This document shows, in pieces, positions 22,431 through 34,173 of a DNA stretch of 64,000 nt. Position 1 is the stretch's first letter. The number at the start of each line of letters is the position of its first letter. The notes beneath the pieces are model-generated. The model was not told the origin of the DNA, did no database searches, and saw nothing but the letters and a program-made list of their open reading frames with translations. Origin of the DNA: Theocolax elegans (taxonomy: Eukaryota > Arthropoda > Insecta > Hymenoptera > Cerocephalidae). Made by a program: the position numbers and the translations under genes. Location: the NCBI GenBank assembly GCA_026168455.1, contig CM047426.1, forward strand, positions 41,930,307 through 41,994,306, given 5' to 3'.

Positions 22431-23157
22431 CAACTACTATAAAAATATTACAAGAAGGCAAATGGTTATTAATAATGGTTATTAATAAACCATTCGCGTT
22501 CCTTTCGCTCTTGTTTGACTAGGACTAGCCTTACGTCTTCGGGAGTAGCGAGCGAAGTTATTTTGAAAGTAGAAATGTAGGATATAATGTGGGATAATAA
22601 AATAATATATTTTTTTATTCGTATTAATCATGCACTATGTATTTAAATTTGTTAACATAATAATATACTGTTTTTTTTTAAATGAACATGTGTAACTAAA
22701 TTCTTCTAGCTTTTTAATGGGCAAAGACACACATAAAATTACATTCTTTTATTAACAATTGCATAAAATTATTTAAGTTAAATAACAATTTTAATTTGGA
22801 TTATATAAACAATTGCACGGCGAACACGTTAACAAATTATAGAATAAGATATACGTAATGTTAGTTTATTACAAATATTACTAATTAATAATCCAAATAA
22901 GAATTATTATAAATAAATGCAGTTCAAATTAAAAAATGTTGCAGTTGAAAATATGATTTATTGTCAATAAATTGCAATTCAAACAATAAATATTGTAAAT
23001 AATATGCATTGCAAAGAAGAATTGTTATAAATAAATTGCAGTTCGAACTAATAATTATTGTAAAAAGACGATTGGTTCAGTAATTGAAATAATATAAAAT
23101 ATCAGGTTTGCCTTTACGAATAACACAGTCGAAAAGAATATACCTTAAGTACCCAAA
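22431..23157. other. AT-rich DNA with short imperfect repeats
   Basis: Around 22,905-23,070 strings like AAATTGCAATTCAAACAATA and AATTATTGTAAA recur at irregular spacing. An AGCGAGCGAAG string lies at about 22,547. It ends in a (TA)n tract at 23,158-23,188. No coding content. Confidence 0.4.
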
Positions 23158-23189
23158 TATATATAGATATATATATATATATATATATG

Positions 23190-24186
23190 TGGGTTATTCC
23201 ACATGAAGTGGTCCGATCAAAAGTTTAACATGCACCAAATTTTGGGTACACATTGCAAATATTTCTCAGAATACAGAAAAAAATTTTTAGATACTAGAAT
23301 TTATTTGCTCATAACTTATTCTAACCTCAAAAAGTGAATTTTTCAAAGTTTTTTTCAACACCAGCTGGGTTCACCGCTATTTAACTCAAAATCTATCAAC
23401 TTTTACTATAGAACATTATACGTAACATTCGTTGCTAATTATGTCTAGAACTTATTCTTCTGGGTTAGAATTTCTAATTTCAAGGTGAATGTTATATAAG
23501 CTACATGTTAATATTCAACTTAAAAAAAGTGCAAGTGCGCCACAATTGATTTTTTTACCCAAAAGTCTAAAAGAAAGCTTGGAGCAATACCTTTCTAATG
23601 GTCTGTAGCATTTTTATGGCCTTGAATTCTGTAAAAAGTTATGATAATTTAAAGAAAGAGATAAAATTCACAAAAATTAACATGGTAATTCCCATTAAAA
23701 TTTTTAATAAATTTCCGTATTTTTTTAAATTATCATAACCTTTTACAGAATTGAAGGCCATAAAAATGCTACAGACCATTAGAAAGGTATTGCTCCAAGC
23801 TTTCGTTTAGACTTTTGGATAAAAAAATCAATTGTGGCGCACATGCACTTTTTTTAAGTTGAATATTGACATGTAGTTTATATAACATGCACCTTGAAAT
23901 TAGGAATTCTAACCGAGAAGAATAAATTCTAGACACAATTAGCAGCAAATGCTACATATAATGTTCTATAGTAAAAGTTGATAGATTTTGAGCTAAATAG
24001 CGGTGAACCCAGCTGGTGTTGAAAAAAACTTGGAAAAATTCACTTTTTGAGGTTAGAATAACTTATGAGCAAATAAATTCCAGTATCTAAAAATTTTTTT
24101 CTGTATTCTGAGAAATATTTGCAATCTGTACCCAAAATTTGGTGCATATTAAAATTTTGATCGGACCAGTTCACGTGGAATACCCC
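23190..24186. mobile_element. Complete 1.0-kb palindromic TA-flanked element
   Basis: The left end is GGGTTATTCCACATGAAGTG after (TA)n. The right end is CACGTGGAATACCCC before another TA tract. The arms are long near-perfect inverted copies: ACCAGCTGGGTTCACCGC on the left and GCGGTGAACCCAGCTGGT on the right. They meet near 23,690. It has no coding capacity. Insertion into TA repeats fits a TA-targeting DNA transposon of mariner type, but the superfamily is inferred only from the flanks. Confidence 0.8.
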
Positions 24187-24196
24187 ATATATATAT

Positions 24197-24728
24197 GGGC
24201 TATTTCACGTCAAGTGGTACGATGAAAATTTTAAATCGCTCCAAAATTTAAGAACAGGCTGGAAATATTTTCAAGAAGATAGAAAAAAAATTTTAGATGT
24301 TAAAAATAATTTGCCTAATAATTATTCCACCATGAAAAATGGAAATTTTTCAATTTTTTAGAAAATTTTCTATTTTTAAAGCCATTTATCTCAAAATCTA
24401 TTAATTTTTTTGAAAAAAGATTACAAATAACTTTTGTTCAAAATAATCTTTAGAACTTATCTACCTGGGTTACAATTCTTAATTTTAAAATCTCGAAGAG
24501 ATAGAACGCCCGGAAATATTGAATATCAAAAAAAGGCGACCACGCCACAATCGATTTTGATCTAACGCTGCTCAAAAGATCACATTTTTTGAGAGCTTTC
24601 GAATGGCGGTGGTTAGATTATTGGCCAAGACCGCTGGTGTAAGTTATGCCTCATAAACCTCATAAAATCACTAATTTTCATGTATTTTAAATGTGATCTT
24701 TTGAGCGGTGTTAGATCAAAATCGATTT
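24197..24728. mobile_element. Second, diverged palindromic-family member (truncated)
   Basis: It starts GGGCTATTTCACGTCAAGTG only ten bases after the previous element, sharing a TA tract. Its inner part has a separate hairpin, with ATTTTGATCTAACGC at about 24,553 mirrored by GTGTTAGATCAAAAT at about 24,708. The GCGACCACGCCACAATCG word is shared with the copy at 8.6 kb. The expected right terminus is absent. Confidence 0.65.
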
Positions 24729-26587
24729 ATTTATAATAATAATATGATAATAATAATAATACAATAACAATAAATGCAAACGGTGTATTTATTTAAAAAA
24801 ACTAATGCTAACGATTATATCAGATCTAAAATTTGATACATTTCATTTTATTTTATTTTATACTAAAATTTTAAGTATATATATTATAGTATGCAATTGA
24901 TAAATATAGCTAAAATAAAGAGTTATTAATAACTGTAATTAAATTTGTCGATTCCAAGTTATAAGTAAAAAAATATGTTTATTTCTGGCATAAACAATGT
25001 TCCGCGTAGTATTTTTACAACGTCTCCTATTCAATTTAACTCCATTTCAATAATATCCTTTTGTTTCAATATCTTGCAATTAAGCTACAATAAATGAACA
25101 AAAATTCGTTTTTAATATTAAAGTTTATTCTTTGTTTATAAGTCTCGTGAAATAGGAAAAGAAATTATTAAGTAAATTAATATAAAGGCAATTATTATGT
25201 GAGTTCGGTGGTTAGGATAGGTGGAGGATCGTGCCAGATAATAAAGATACACAATTTAAAGTGAAAATAGAATTAAGTTTATTTTAACGTAAATTAAATA
25301 TATCGGCATTAAAAAACCCCAGTTGATGTGGGGAAAAAGCCTTGATATATATCTAAATATCTAATCTATCCTGATATAATTACTAAATAACTTACATTAA
25401 ACTTATTACAATTGGAAACTGTTACTAAACTAGGAATAATAATAATAACAATATTAATAGTAATAATAACGGACTATGAATACATAAAATGGAATCGCTC
25501 GCGCAACTAGCGATCCTTCCCTTACGTGTACGCTGGCGTCGTGATCCGGTGTGTTCCAACACAATCCAGGATTCGACACGATCACGGTCGACCACCTGGA
25601 TGTAACGGCGATGTTTAGTCCAGTTATATCAAGCGATCACGCTAATATTGAGATGTCCAAAGATTGGGCAGGCACTGCCCAGGTATTCACACACACACGC
25701 ACAGAAATCGCGAACACCAGATACACGTCACACAATAGTTTATAATCAACCTCGCAAAATGATCAATAACACACAATGCCGTGAAAAGGTACAAGTTGCC
25801 CGGTTGCTGGCTAGACTCGAAGTGTCGCTCGTCCGTCAAAGATCTGTCAATCAGGGTCTTGGTCAGGGTTAGGGTGGGGATGTATTCCATGTGTAGTTCC
25901 CTTTAGCGTACCATTCGGTGTATCGCTGTTTGTTTCAACTCACTAGCAGTCGACAATCGAGAAACATATGGTTAGAGCTAGGTATATACGGGGACGCGAC
26001 GGCTGCCTACTCTACCGTTCATAAAACTCCTTTGAAAATCCCGTGAAACAATGAACTATGGTTCTATTTGGGAATTCCCTTGTCATTTGTTCTTCCAACG
26101 TGTTGGCCATGCCGCTTAAAATACGTATTTTCTTATGGTATGCTTCTAAACGCTCATATATTAAGAAAAACGCGCGTAAATACGTGACAAAAGGGATCGC
26201 AAAAACATTTACTCTTAACCGTGCCTTTTTTTTCAAATTTAAAGCGTATAAATACGCGAACACTCTTTCATATGGCGTAATAGTTATTTTATAGTATATA
26301 ATATACATACACTTCCCCGAGATCTAAACTGAAATTATATTTACATGTATACTTCGTACAGAATTAAGCTTTTCGGTGCCCGAATCGATTTTGGAATATT
26401 TACAATGGATTCGGTTCTATATACGGCCCTGTATGTCGATACGGTAGAGCATAATTTGTAATTTCCCGTCACACCTGCAGGGTGGGCCACTATCAGTGCT
26501 GAATTAAGAAAGGAAAATTTTTTGACGGCGCCACCCTCAATTTCGACTTTCATCGTACATCGTACATCGTACATCGTTTACATCATA
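24729..26587. other. Anonymous DNA splitting the minus-strand Gypsy
   Basis: No recognisable domains. It holds a three-unit CATCGTA repeat at about 26,550-26,575. A GC-richer stretch at 25,530-26,020 has open frames in several phases and no known motif. An LTR could be hidden here but no matching copy was found. Confidence 0.4.
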
Positions 26588-27445
26588 CTATACTCCTCTC
26601 CAATAATAGTCCCTAATAACTCTATCATAAGTCTTTTCTACGTCTAAGTGACCCGCTGGGGTTTCACAATGCACATCCCTTATTACTTTCTCTCGCTGAT
26701 CCTCTGGGATCACTAATCTCCAATCTTCGTCCCTATTTATGTCCGGGTCCAACAATGGATCGTTACGATACCTATATATGATACCGTTCTCTACTTTCCA
26801 TTGCTGGTAATAGTTATGAAATTGCTCGACGTTTTTGAGCATGTTGAGATACGAAGTGTCCCTAATTTTGATAGCTGCCACGGTATCGACTTCACCCGGA
26901 TATATCCTAGAGAGTGCGTCTGGAACTTGATTGGAAGATCCTTTTCTATGGAGTATTTCAAAGTCCCATTGTTGCATCTCCATTGCTCATAGCAATAGAG
27001 CGAGGCGACCAGTAGGCTCCTTGACATTCCGCAACCACTTCAACACACTGAGATCTATGATTGCGGTAAATCGATATCCCTCTAAATATGGTCTCAACTT
27101 TTTGATAGCCCAAATTAACGCCAAACATTCCATTTCCGTTGTAGAATAATTCCTTTCCCGGGCCGATAAAATCCTACTGATATAGACTATGGGGTGTTCC
27201 CTGTCCTCCTGTTCCTGTGTCAGCACAGCTTCCAGTGCATAATTACTTGCATCGCACTGCACTTTGAACGGTTTGCTAAAGTCAGGGCGAGCAAGAACGG
27301 GTGCAACATTCCGAGCCTTCTTTAGTGCAAAGAACCTTCGCAATTCTTTGATTGTCTTGGATACTGGATAATTAACCACCCGAGACAGTTTATCTGGATT
27401 TGTTATAAGTTCGTCCCTATCTAAAATAAACCCTATATAAGTCAC
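26588..27445 (-). pseudogene. Ty3/Gypsy (element 1) RNase H and integrase zinc finger
   Basis: The frame at 27,445-26,987 runs from the end of the RT (MTYIGFILDRD, KTIKELRRFF) into RNase H (FKVQCDASNYALEAVLTQ, STTEMECLALIWAIKKLRPY). Relative to family norms, several bases are missing between the RT tail and RNase H. The next frame (26,983-26,588) has the RNase H end (ILHRKGSSNQVPDALSR) and the HHCC integrase finger start (GHLDVEKTYDRVIRDYYW). Coding stops there, and the integrase core is missing. Confidence 0.85.
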
Positions 27446-27479
27446 CCTACTATAACGAAACTAGTACTTGTTCCTTTTC

Positions 27480-27726
27480 ACAGTTTATCCTGCATACAAA
27501 AATTTTTTTAATATCAAATACAGGTATTTCAAGTGTTCGTCAAACGACTCTGTGACGATGATGATATCGTCCAGGCATCCCGTTTTGTGACCGAGTTCAA
27601 GTCCCTATAGTCCACACAAAATCTTATTGATCTCTCGGACTTCCGGACTAAAACTGGTGAAACTACTCTAGTCACTTGCCGATCTTTCGATAATTTCCAA
27701 CCGCAACATCTTTCTAACTGGCCCAT
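27480..27726 (-). pseudogene. Ty3/Gypsy (element 1) reverse transcriptase, internally deleted
   Basis: The frame shows SPVLVRKSERSIRFCVDYRD and LNSVTKRDAW (RT motifs before the catalytic site). In another frame, from about 27,575, CLDDIIIVTESFDEHLKYL carries the xxDD catalytic pair. The block normally between them is absent, fusing motif B-side sequence to the DD motif with a frame change. The enzyme cannot be functional. Confidence 0.75.
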
Positions 27727-27876
27727 GAGCTGCCTCTAACATCTTGGGTAAGATGCGCCATGTTCGATGTTTGATTGGAGGAGCTCCCTGAACATTGAAT
27801 ACTTATTAAGGTTTGTCATTCCCAACCGATCGGTATTTATGTCCGAGAGTACACTGTGCACCAATTTTTGAACTCG

Positions 27877-28074
27877 TTACCTTTCCTCATCTCTTAATTT
27901 TAAGATGCCAGCGCATTCCCTGAATATTATAGGATGGTTTGTCGCTTTATCGTCACTATACGACCTCCATGGACCTTCCCTAACACGCCACTGATCCTGT
28001 CCTAACCTATCGTCAAAATTGAAAAGTTTGCCAAAATCCATACCTAAGATCATATCTGATTCCAAATCTTTCAA
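27877..28074 (-). pseudogene. Ty3/Gypsy (element 1) protease-RT linker
   Basis: LESDMILGMDFGKLFNF matches the C-terminal IxGxDF part of retropepsins. The DTG active-site segment should lie upstream at about 28,080-28,330, but I see only degraded sequence there. Confidence 0.6.
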
Positions 28075-28346
28075 GGCCTTTCAATTAATTTTTTCTATGT
28101 GTCCATCAATCACTAAATTAATTTACAACGTCCTTAATGCCCTCACTAATTCATCATTAACATTTTGATAACTACATCAGAGGACTTTAATCTATCTTTA
28201 AACGAATTAGCTATCCTTGACCCTACTAACGATAATGTGGATCCAGAATTTTATTAACGCCCTATATTCACGTCCTCCTAAGCAATCTTTAAATAATGCC
28301 TATTTTCTACGTTATATACTGATACACCTTGCTTTGGTTCAGTTGA

Positions 28347-28712
28347 TCAATCAGATGTCTCCTTGTTGCCAAGGAAGGTCTTTGGAATATTTTCTTTTTC
28401 ATCCTTACTATTATCTCTTAAAAGCAAACCTACACGCTCGTTAATCACATTTAATTTATTACACTCCCTAATCTCTTGATTGTCCTGTGACCTTCCTTCG
28501 CCAACATGAGTCCCGCCACAATCGACTTTCCGCTTCCTAACTAACGATTCAACATCTATTCTCTCTGATTCATTTAAAACCCTATCCTCAAATATTTTAA
28601 CTTCTGAATCAATGTCTGAATCATCCCTACTGATCGACCATAGACCACCCTTGGACCTAGGAATCGCACCCTTAGAATTACCTACCTTTCTTACATTTAC
28701 TTTGGGAGACAC
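28347..28712 (-). pseudogene. Ty3/Gypsy (element 1) spacer between nucleocapsid and protease
   Basis: A charged 121-residue open frame (basic start, acidic middle, ERIDVESLVRKRK) lies between the CCHC region and the protease remnant. No domain is recognised. Position and strand place it in this element's Gag-Pol. Confidence 0.4.
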
Positions 28713-28905
28713 ACTCCTGACACACTGATTCGGAATCTCCCTATCGGTCCCTACTGAAGTAATTTGACAGTCAGGGGACCTTCCTGCACTTCCGGCTTTC
28801 CGTTTCCCAACATCGCTCTAAACTGTGTGCAATTCGGACAATCGTCAAATGTATTTTCCAGTATTTTGCAAACTTAGCATGCCAACCCCTCTGTTTTACG
28901 AAGAG

Positions 28906-29010
28906 AGCAACTTCGTATATTATGACTCAGCTTTTTACAATAATAACATTTCCTATTGGGATATTTAGAACTCCTATACCCTACTTTCTGACACTCGAAA
29001 CACGGACGTG
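28906..29010 (-). pseudogene. Ty3/Gypsy (element 1) nucleocapsid zinc knuckles
   Basis: The minus strand encodes CFECQKVGY then CYYCKKLSHNIRSC: one degenerate and one CCHC knuckle separated by a short basic linker. This places the 3' part of gag between the capsid-like region and the protease. Confidence 0.65.
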
Positions 29011-29497
29011 AAAAGCTCTATTCTCGTCCTTGGTTCGGCTATTAACAAAATTTTTCCTCTTCCTATAATCCCTACTATCGGGTCGGTTCTGCCACCTATT
29101 CGACGGAAATTCGCTACTACTAAAATTTCGATCGATATAATCTATGCGTTGGCCAACTGCTTGCGGTCTTGACCAATCGGTGTATTACTGTACCGGTGGT
29201 CTCGCATTCTGTTGAGTCCCCTGTTTGGCCGCAACCATTGCAGCTGTGATTGGCTGTTCCTGCGATTCTACCTGCATTTTGGCCTTAACCGCGTTTTTAT
29301 TTAACTCCTTATCCGATTTCGCCGGCTTCAGAATCTCTTTTGGCCTTCTAAACTCTGTTCGTTTTCTTCTACCTTAGCCACTTTGCCTTTTACTTAAGGC
29401 CCTTGATATGCGGCTTCTGGGGATCCAAGTCTTTTCTTTGGGTGGCGGAAGAACAAAACTATTGTCTAATTCCTTCTTCCGTTTGTATTTCCGCCCC

Positions 29498-29949
29498 TCA
29501 CTTCTCAATATCGTCCAAGGTATCGAGATATTCGTTTTTCATTGTCCTACGATACTCCGACAGCAGATTACATTGTACTAATTGGACAAGCTGACATTCC
29601 GGCGGCGGTTTCTTAAAATGCCTTACTATTAACTTTATACATGACAAGTAACTAGCTATGTCCACTCCCTTCGCTTGAGTCCTTCTACGCATTTTTCCAT
29701 AATATCTTCTCTATCTCAAATTCCCATGAATCTATGTCTAAATACGTATTTGAAATCTTTAAACGTCTTAATCTTTTTCTTGACCGATCGCAACCACCTA
29801 CCCGCAGTTTTCGATATCGTACAAGAAATTCCGCTTAGGAACTCGGTATCAGAATATGCTGTTCCTTCGCAGCAATCCTCCAATTGAGCCAAGTACTCCT
29901 CCGGACCCTCCTTACCTTCGCAAAAAAAGTGGAATTTCCATCTTTGCAC
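29498..29949 (-). pseudogene. Ty3/Gypsy (element 1) Gag capsid-like region
   Basis: Two frames (29,949-29,716 and 29,692-29,498) carry WKFHFFCEGKEGPEEYLAQL, AGRWLRSVKKKIKTFKDFKY and FRHRFMG, then a YRRTMKNEYLDTLDDI segment. The pattern of a W-x-F start, an RWLRS block and an F-x-x-RF block is typical of Gypsy capsid. One frame change separates the halves. Confidence 0.65.
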
Positions 29950-30353
29950 ACTGCATACTGCGCAACTACTTTACACCTCTCTGACATTGGTTTCGGTTTT
30001 CACGTCGTACTTTAGACTTCGGAGCTTCCCAGCCTTCCTCACCTTTCTATCACTATTTCCGCTAGTCCTTATCCCTACTAACTCCCTATCCTGATTCTGA
30101 TCTATCAGTCTACGCATCAACTTTTCCTCTTCGTGTACTCTCCTACTTATATTTCCTCTTCCGAACTACTACAACCTATACCGGTTTCCTCAAAATAATA
30201 AATTCTCTTCCCCTTACTATTTAAATAATCGCTCTTGAGAAACCTAGATTCTTTTGCCCTAACTTATTTCGTTTAGGAGTAGACACTCTTTTTTTCGACA
30301 CCAATTCGTCATTGAATACTCTTTCTTGTTGACCCAATTCCTCTACCTGTTTG

Positions 30354-30951
30354 CTAACTTACAAAATTTTGCAGCCTTGCATCTGCTATTTTTATTAGCA
30401 CGCTCTTTAATTGATCTCCCATAACCTCCTTAATATTAGTTATCAATATTTTTAAAATCTCTACATCTACGTTACTTCCTAATACTTGGACCCTATCCGA
30501 AGTTGCCGTTTCCTTTGGCTTCCCATTAGATCTTTTTCGTGCACCTGATTTTTCCTGATTTGTTCCCCTGACCTCAGTTTCCTTCTCTACCTCCAGTACC
30601 TCTTTATTAATACTTTCTATTACTTTCCCTTCACTAATCTTTGTCTGTTCAACTTTTTTTATTACCTTCCCCTTTATCAACTTGTTCTATTTCTATATCC
30701 TTTGCATTCGTCGGTAATTGCTCCTCCCTTTCGTCGTCCGTATACCACGGTACATTTAGGCTAACATCAATCTTCCTACAGTCCACCCTTAATAATCTGT
30801 CTTTTAATGTCCCGAACGACCCTACTTTTCTTAACCCTTGCATTTCTAATAACTTTTTCATTAATTTCGGATCTATTTTTAGAAATCTTTCTACATAACT
30901 GCCTGGCCACTGTGGACTGTTTAAGGATATTTTCCCTTTGTGACTACCCAT
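30354..30951 (-). pseudogene. Ty3/Gypsy (element 1) Gag N-terminus with SAP-like motif
   Basis: The frame at 30,951-30,649 begins MGSHKGKISL and includes KKLLEMQGLRKVGSFGTLKDRLL, a helix-extended loop-helix resembling a SAP DNA-binding motif. It overlaps the frame at 30,680-30,354, which is highly charged. A SAP-like Gag start is also seen in the Gypsy at 54.0 kb, suggesting related lineages. ATG at 30,951 is the likely start. Confidence 0.55.
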
Positions 30952-31148
30952 TTCAATTAACTAAGATAACACAAAAAAAAAAAATAATTGTAACTACAAA
31001 TAACCCGAGAAACGAAATGAAAAGAATTGGTAATCCAAAAGGTCTAGTGTTAAGTTTCCCCAAATAAAAAACTTCAGCAATTTTATTTTAATTATTTTAA
31101 CCGACTGGTTTAAAATTTTCCAAAATGGCGTAACCGACGCCGAAAATT

Positions 31149-31181
<33 letters not shown>

Positions 31182-31802
31182 AACCCACTGAAAAAGTTTT
31201 CAAACACTTCCTACAATATTCGTTATTATTCAACTTAAGCCTAATATGCACCAAAAGCGTTAGTTTTGTTAAAAAAAGAAACAATTTAAACACTAATTAT
31301 ACAATAAAAAAATTCACGTTGCGCGTCAAATCTGATGCTGGTTTAGAATTTAAATTAAAAAAAAATTAAAATTATTAAATAAAAATTCCTTCCGGTCCCA
31401 TACATCAACCGTAAAATGATAAATATTTAATTAGTCCTTACTAACCCGGTGGACCTACCCAGAGGAAGTTCCGTTGAATTCATACAGATCCGGATATCTA
31501 TTCACTTTCAATAACGAATATACCTATCTTTAACGGAAAAAACTGGTTGATATTATTTTATTACGGGATCTAAGGATAGATCCCGTGTGACTACATGCCA
31601 CGAAAGAGAGAATGTTGATATAAATATTATTAAATAGATAAATTAAATTATTGATGAAACGCGCACTGAATCACTGCCTATCGTCTCCACTAATAATAAT
31701 ATTAATTATTATATTACTAATTAGAATGATTCACCAAAAATACAATAAAAATTAATTAAAGATAACAATCTGATAAAATGTGTTATATATATATATATAT
31801 AT
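30952..31802. other. Leader or LTR zone of element 1 and TA tract
   Basis: This is where the 5' leader and LTR of the minus-strand Gypsy should be, but no partner LTR was found. It contains (TC)n at 31,149-31,181 and ends in (TA)n at 31,783-31,802, into which Gypsy element 2 inserted. No coding content. Confidence 0.45.
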
Positions 31803-33573
31803 TGCAACAATCCCATTTTCATCAAATAAAATAATAATAATAAATAAATAAATAAAATGTGCGAAATGAGAAAAATCATATATTTCGATACTCTACGCCT
31901 ATGTATGTTTCCCCTTACCGCAACGCGGGGTCCCAAGTTCGTGCGCGACGACGAAGATCCGCACAAAGAGGAGACCGAGAACACGTGTATGAGTATTAAT
32001 TATCTAATATTTTTTCTATTATTATTAGAATATTAATAAATTAAACAGTTTATTTTTAATATTGCATTAATAAAATCAAGATTAACACTCCGCGTTAAAT
32101 GAATCAATAAATTGTTTCCTTTATCATAGTAATTATCAATGAAAAAGTAAAAATTGATAAATATCTTTGAAAATCTAGGTGCGCGTACCTAATATATGCG
32201 TAATTAGGATAAACCCTTCGCGCATCAGATTATCTCGTCTTTCATCTAGCACGGCGAGATAATTTACTCGGGAGCAGGAGTATCGAGACATTCTCATGGA
32301 TTCATTCAATCAGTTACGCACGAATCTTCATGGAGTTACGCCCGATCATTCAAAGAGTGAGTTACGCCCGATCACTCAAAAGAGTCAAGGAAGATTTTAA
32401 GTCTAAGGAAGTCTTGAGTAAATTGGCAGTAGTAAGTATGCTGCACGACAGAAACCTCTATTCCTAATCTTTCCTTTTAGGAGCTGGGTAGCCCTAGCGG
32501 CGACAAGCCCCGAGTGGTCCCATGTTTTACATGGGACTGCGAAAAATTCTTTTTTTTTAAGCAGGTAAAAGAGTTTCGACTCTGACCCTTAAGCGTGCCC
32601 CATCCATATGGATGACGCCGATGAGGCTAGGCTGGGTGAACCTTAAGGTTCTGCAACACCTGTTTTAGAAAACGGCATCTAGGAATCCGGAGTAGTTTAT
32701 CTTCCGCGTCGCGAATTCCGTGATATCGTCGCGTATTAAATTTTTTTTATTTTAATAGTGAACATAAAAGACTGTTCGTTATGTTTCCGCGTCGCGAATT
32801 CTTTAACGGACTCAATCGATTAATTTTCTCTTTTCGAAGTCTCATTTTTGTACTTATCTCGGGAACTCGCGTATTTACATAAAAAATGTTTTTCCCGCGA
32901 ATGATTATATCTAACGCGAAATTCGTTCGTTATATATATATGTAAACTTGATAGTTCAAACTGTAACTTGAATGTTTTCTGTAATAAATTGGAAAAAGAG
33001 CCAAGGGCCAACAAACTTAATTTCTATTGTTTTTATTTTTGCATGCATTAATTCACCCTCTCATATCCTACATATGCAAGTCCTTTGATATATAAAATTT
33101 AAATATATATTTTTCAACAAAAAAATGCAACCGGAAGAACCCGCATCGGAGGAAATGGACCAATTCTGAACAACGTTGATTTTCCGCATGAGAGATTAAT
33201 TTTTTTTTATTACATTATTTAATTCCTTTATAATCATAAAGCTTATATCAAATGCATGAATTTTGTTATGATTTGATTTTATTTGATCTTATATTTTTCA
33301 TTTTTCCTTATTATATTTTATTTTATTTAATTCTTTTGCTGCTTCAACTACAAGGCTGAATCGACGTCAATGGTTGCCATCGAGGGATCCAGCATACAAA
33401 AATAAATTAACGATTTATATTATTATTTAATGTTTAAAAAAAATCTGGCACCCTCCCGCAATAATCCATAATAATCAACATTAAATGTTGCATAAAATGG
33501 TACAAGATTTAATCTATCCTTATTTTTGAATTGGTTATTTAAATCTCCTTACAATTAGCAAAAGTTAGTTGCA
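31803..33573 (+). repeat. 5' LTR of Gypsy element 2 (1,771 bp)
   Basis: It begins TGCAACAATCCC and ends AGTTAGTTGCA, so the ends form TGCAAC/GTTGCA. It contains a stable hairpin (GTCCCATG, loop, CATGGGAC at about 32,517-32,537). It also has a tandem duplication of the word GAGTTACGCCCGATCA near 32,333-32,385, present once in the 3' LTR. Few substitutions separate the two LTRs by eye. Confidence 0.9.
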
Positions 33574-33578
33574 TCAAA

Positions 33579-33596
33579 TGGTACCCCTGGTGGGAC
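33579..33596 (+). promoter_or_regulatory. Primer-binding site of Gypsy element 2
   Basis: TGGTACCCCTGGTGGGAC starts five bases after the LTR. TGG is the complement of a tRNA CCA tail, and the following bases would pair with an acceptor stem and T-arm. The tRNA identity is not determined here. Confidence 0.7.
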
Positions 33597-33733
33597 TTGC
33601 ATTAAGGTTCATGAGAGGTTAAGACTGCATATAAATGAAGAAATTAAATTATAATTTTGGATCTTGGCTCTGTAGATTATATGTTCACAAACATGTTAAT
33701 GTATAATAAAAACGAACTAATAATTTTGTTGTA

Positions 33734-34141
33734 GTGAGGCATCAACGTCTAACCGCATCTCGGTTTATAAAAAAATCTGTCGAGGAGGCGACCGACGCCC
33801 AAATGAGCAAAATCGAAGAAAGCGGGATATTAGCGAATCTCGCGAATAACGTCTCGGAGTTAGAGGACAGAATATGGCGGATTGAGACGGAAGTACGAAA
33901 TATTACAGATTTACTCCTCGCGACGATCCAGGAGTTTAAGAAAAGTGCGGTAAACTGGAAATCGACACGGGAAACTCTAAATGAAAATTTTTTAAAAATC
34001 GACGAAAGGTTGGACCAATTAGATCACAACGCGTTGCGATCATCGCGGCGTATGGAGCGGTTTTGGGATGGACTCACCATCATAGCGAAACAACTGGACA
34101 AAGTCCAAAAGAAAAAATTAGGTTTGTGTAACCGCGAGTAG
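33734..34141 (+). CDS. Element 2 leader ORF, coiled-coil, unknown function
   Basis: A 135-residue frame upstream of gag, rich in heptad-like Leu/Ile and charged residues (NNVSELEDRIWRIETEV, KIDERLDQLDHN), predicts a coiled coil. It ends 32 bases before the gag ATG. It may be a separate Gag-associated protein of this lineage or a decayed part of gag. I do not recognise a family. Confidence 0.5.
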   Translation: MRHQRLTASRFIKKSVEEATDAQMSKIEESGILANLANNVSELEDRIWRIETEVRNITDLLLATIQEFKKSAVNWKSTRETLNENFLKIDERLDQLDHNALRSSRRMERFWDGLTIIAKQLDKVQKKKLGLCNRE

Positions 34142-34173
34142 TCATAGTGTTTCTTGTGTGACTAACTACTAAC

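Noticed and set aside
25551..25890. Three overlapping frames of 64-74 codons in both orientations
   Set aside because: No recognisable motif, and overlap on opposite strands suggests chance in a GC-richer patch.
26012..26308. Minus-strand frame with an IVHCFTGFSKEF segment, faintly like a TatD nuclease motif
   Set aside because: Only a few residues match, the rest of the fold is missing and the surroundings are anonymous, so chance is more likely.
33579..33600. A possible tRNA gene fragment at the Gypsy element 2 leader
   Set aside because: It is the primer-binding site, complementary to a tRNA 3' end. No cloverleaf can be drawn around it.
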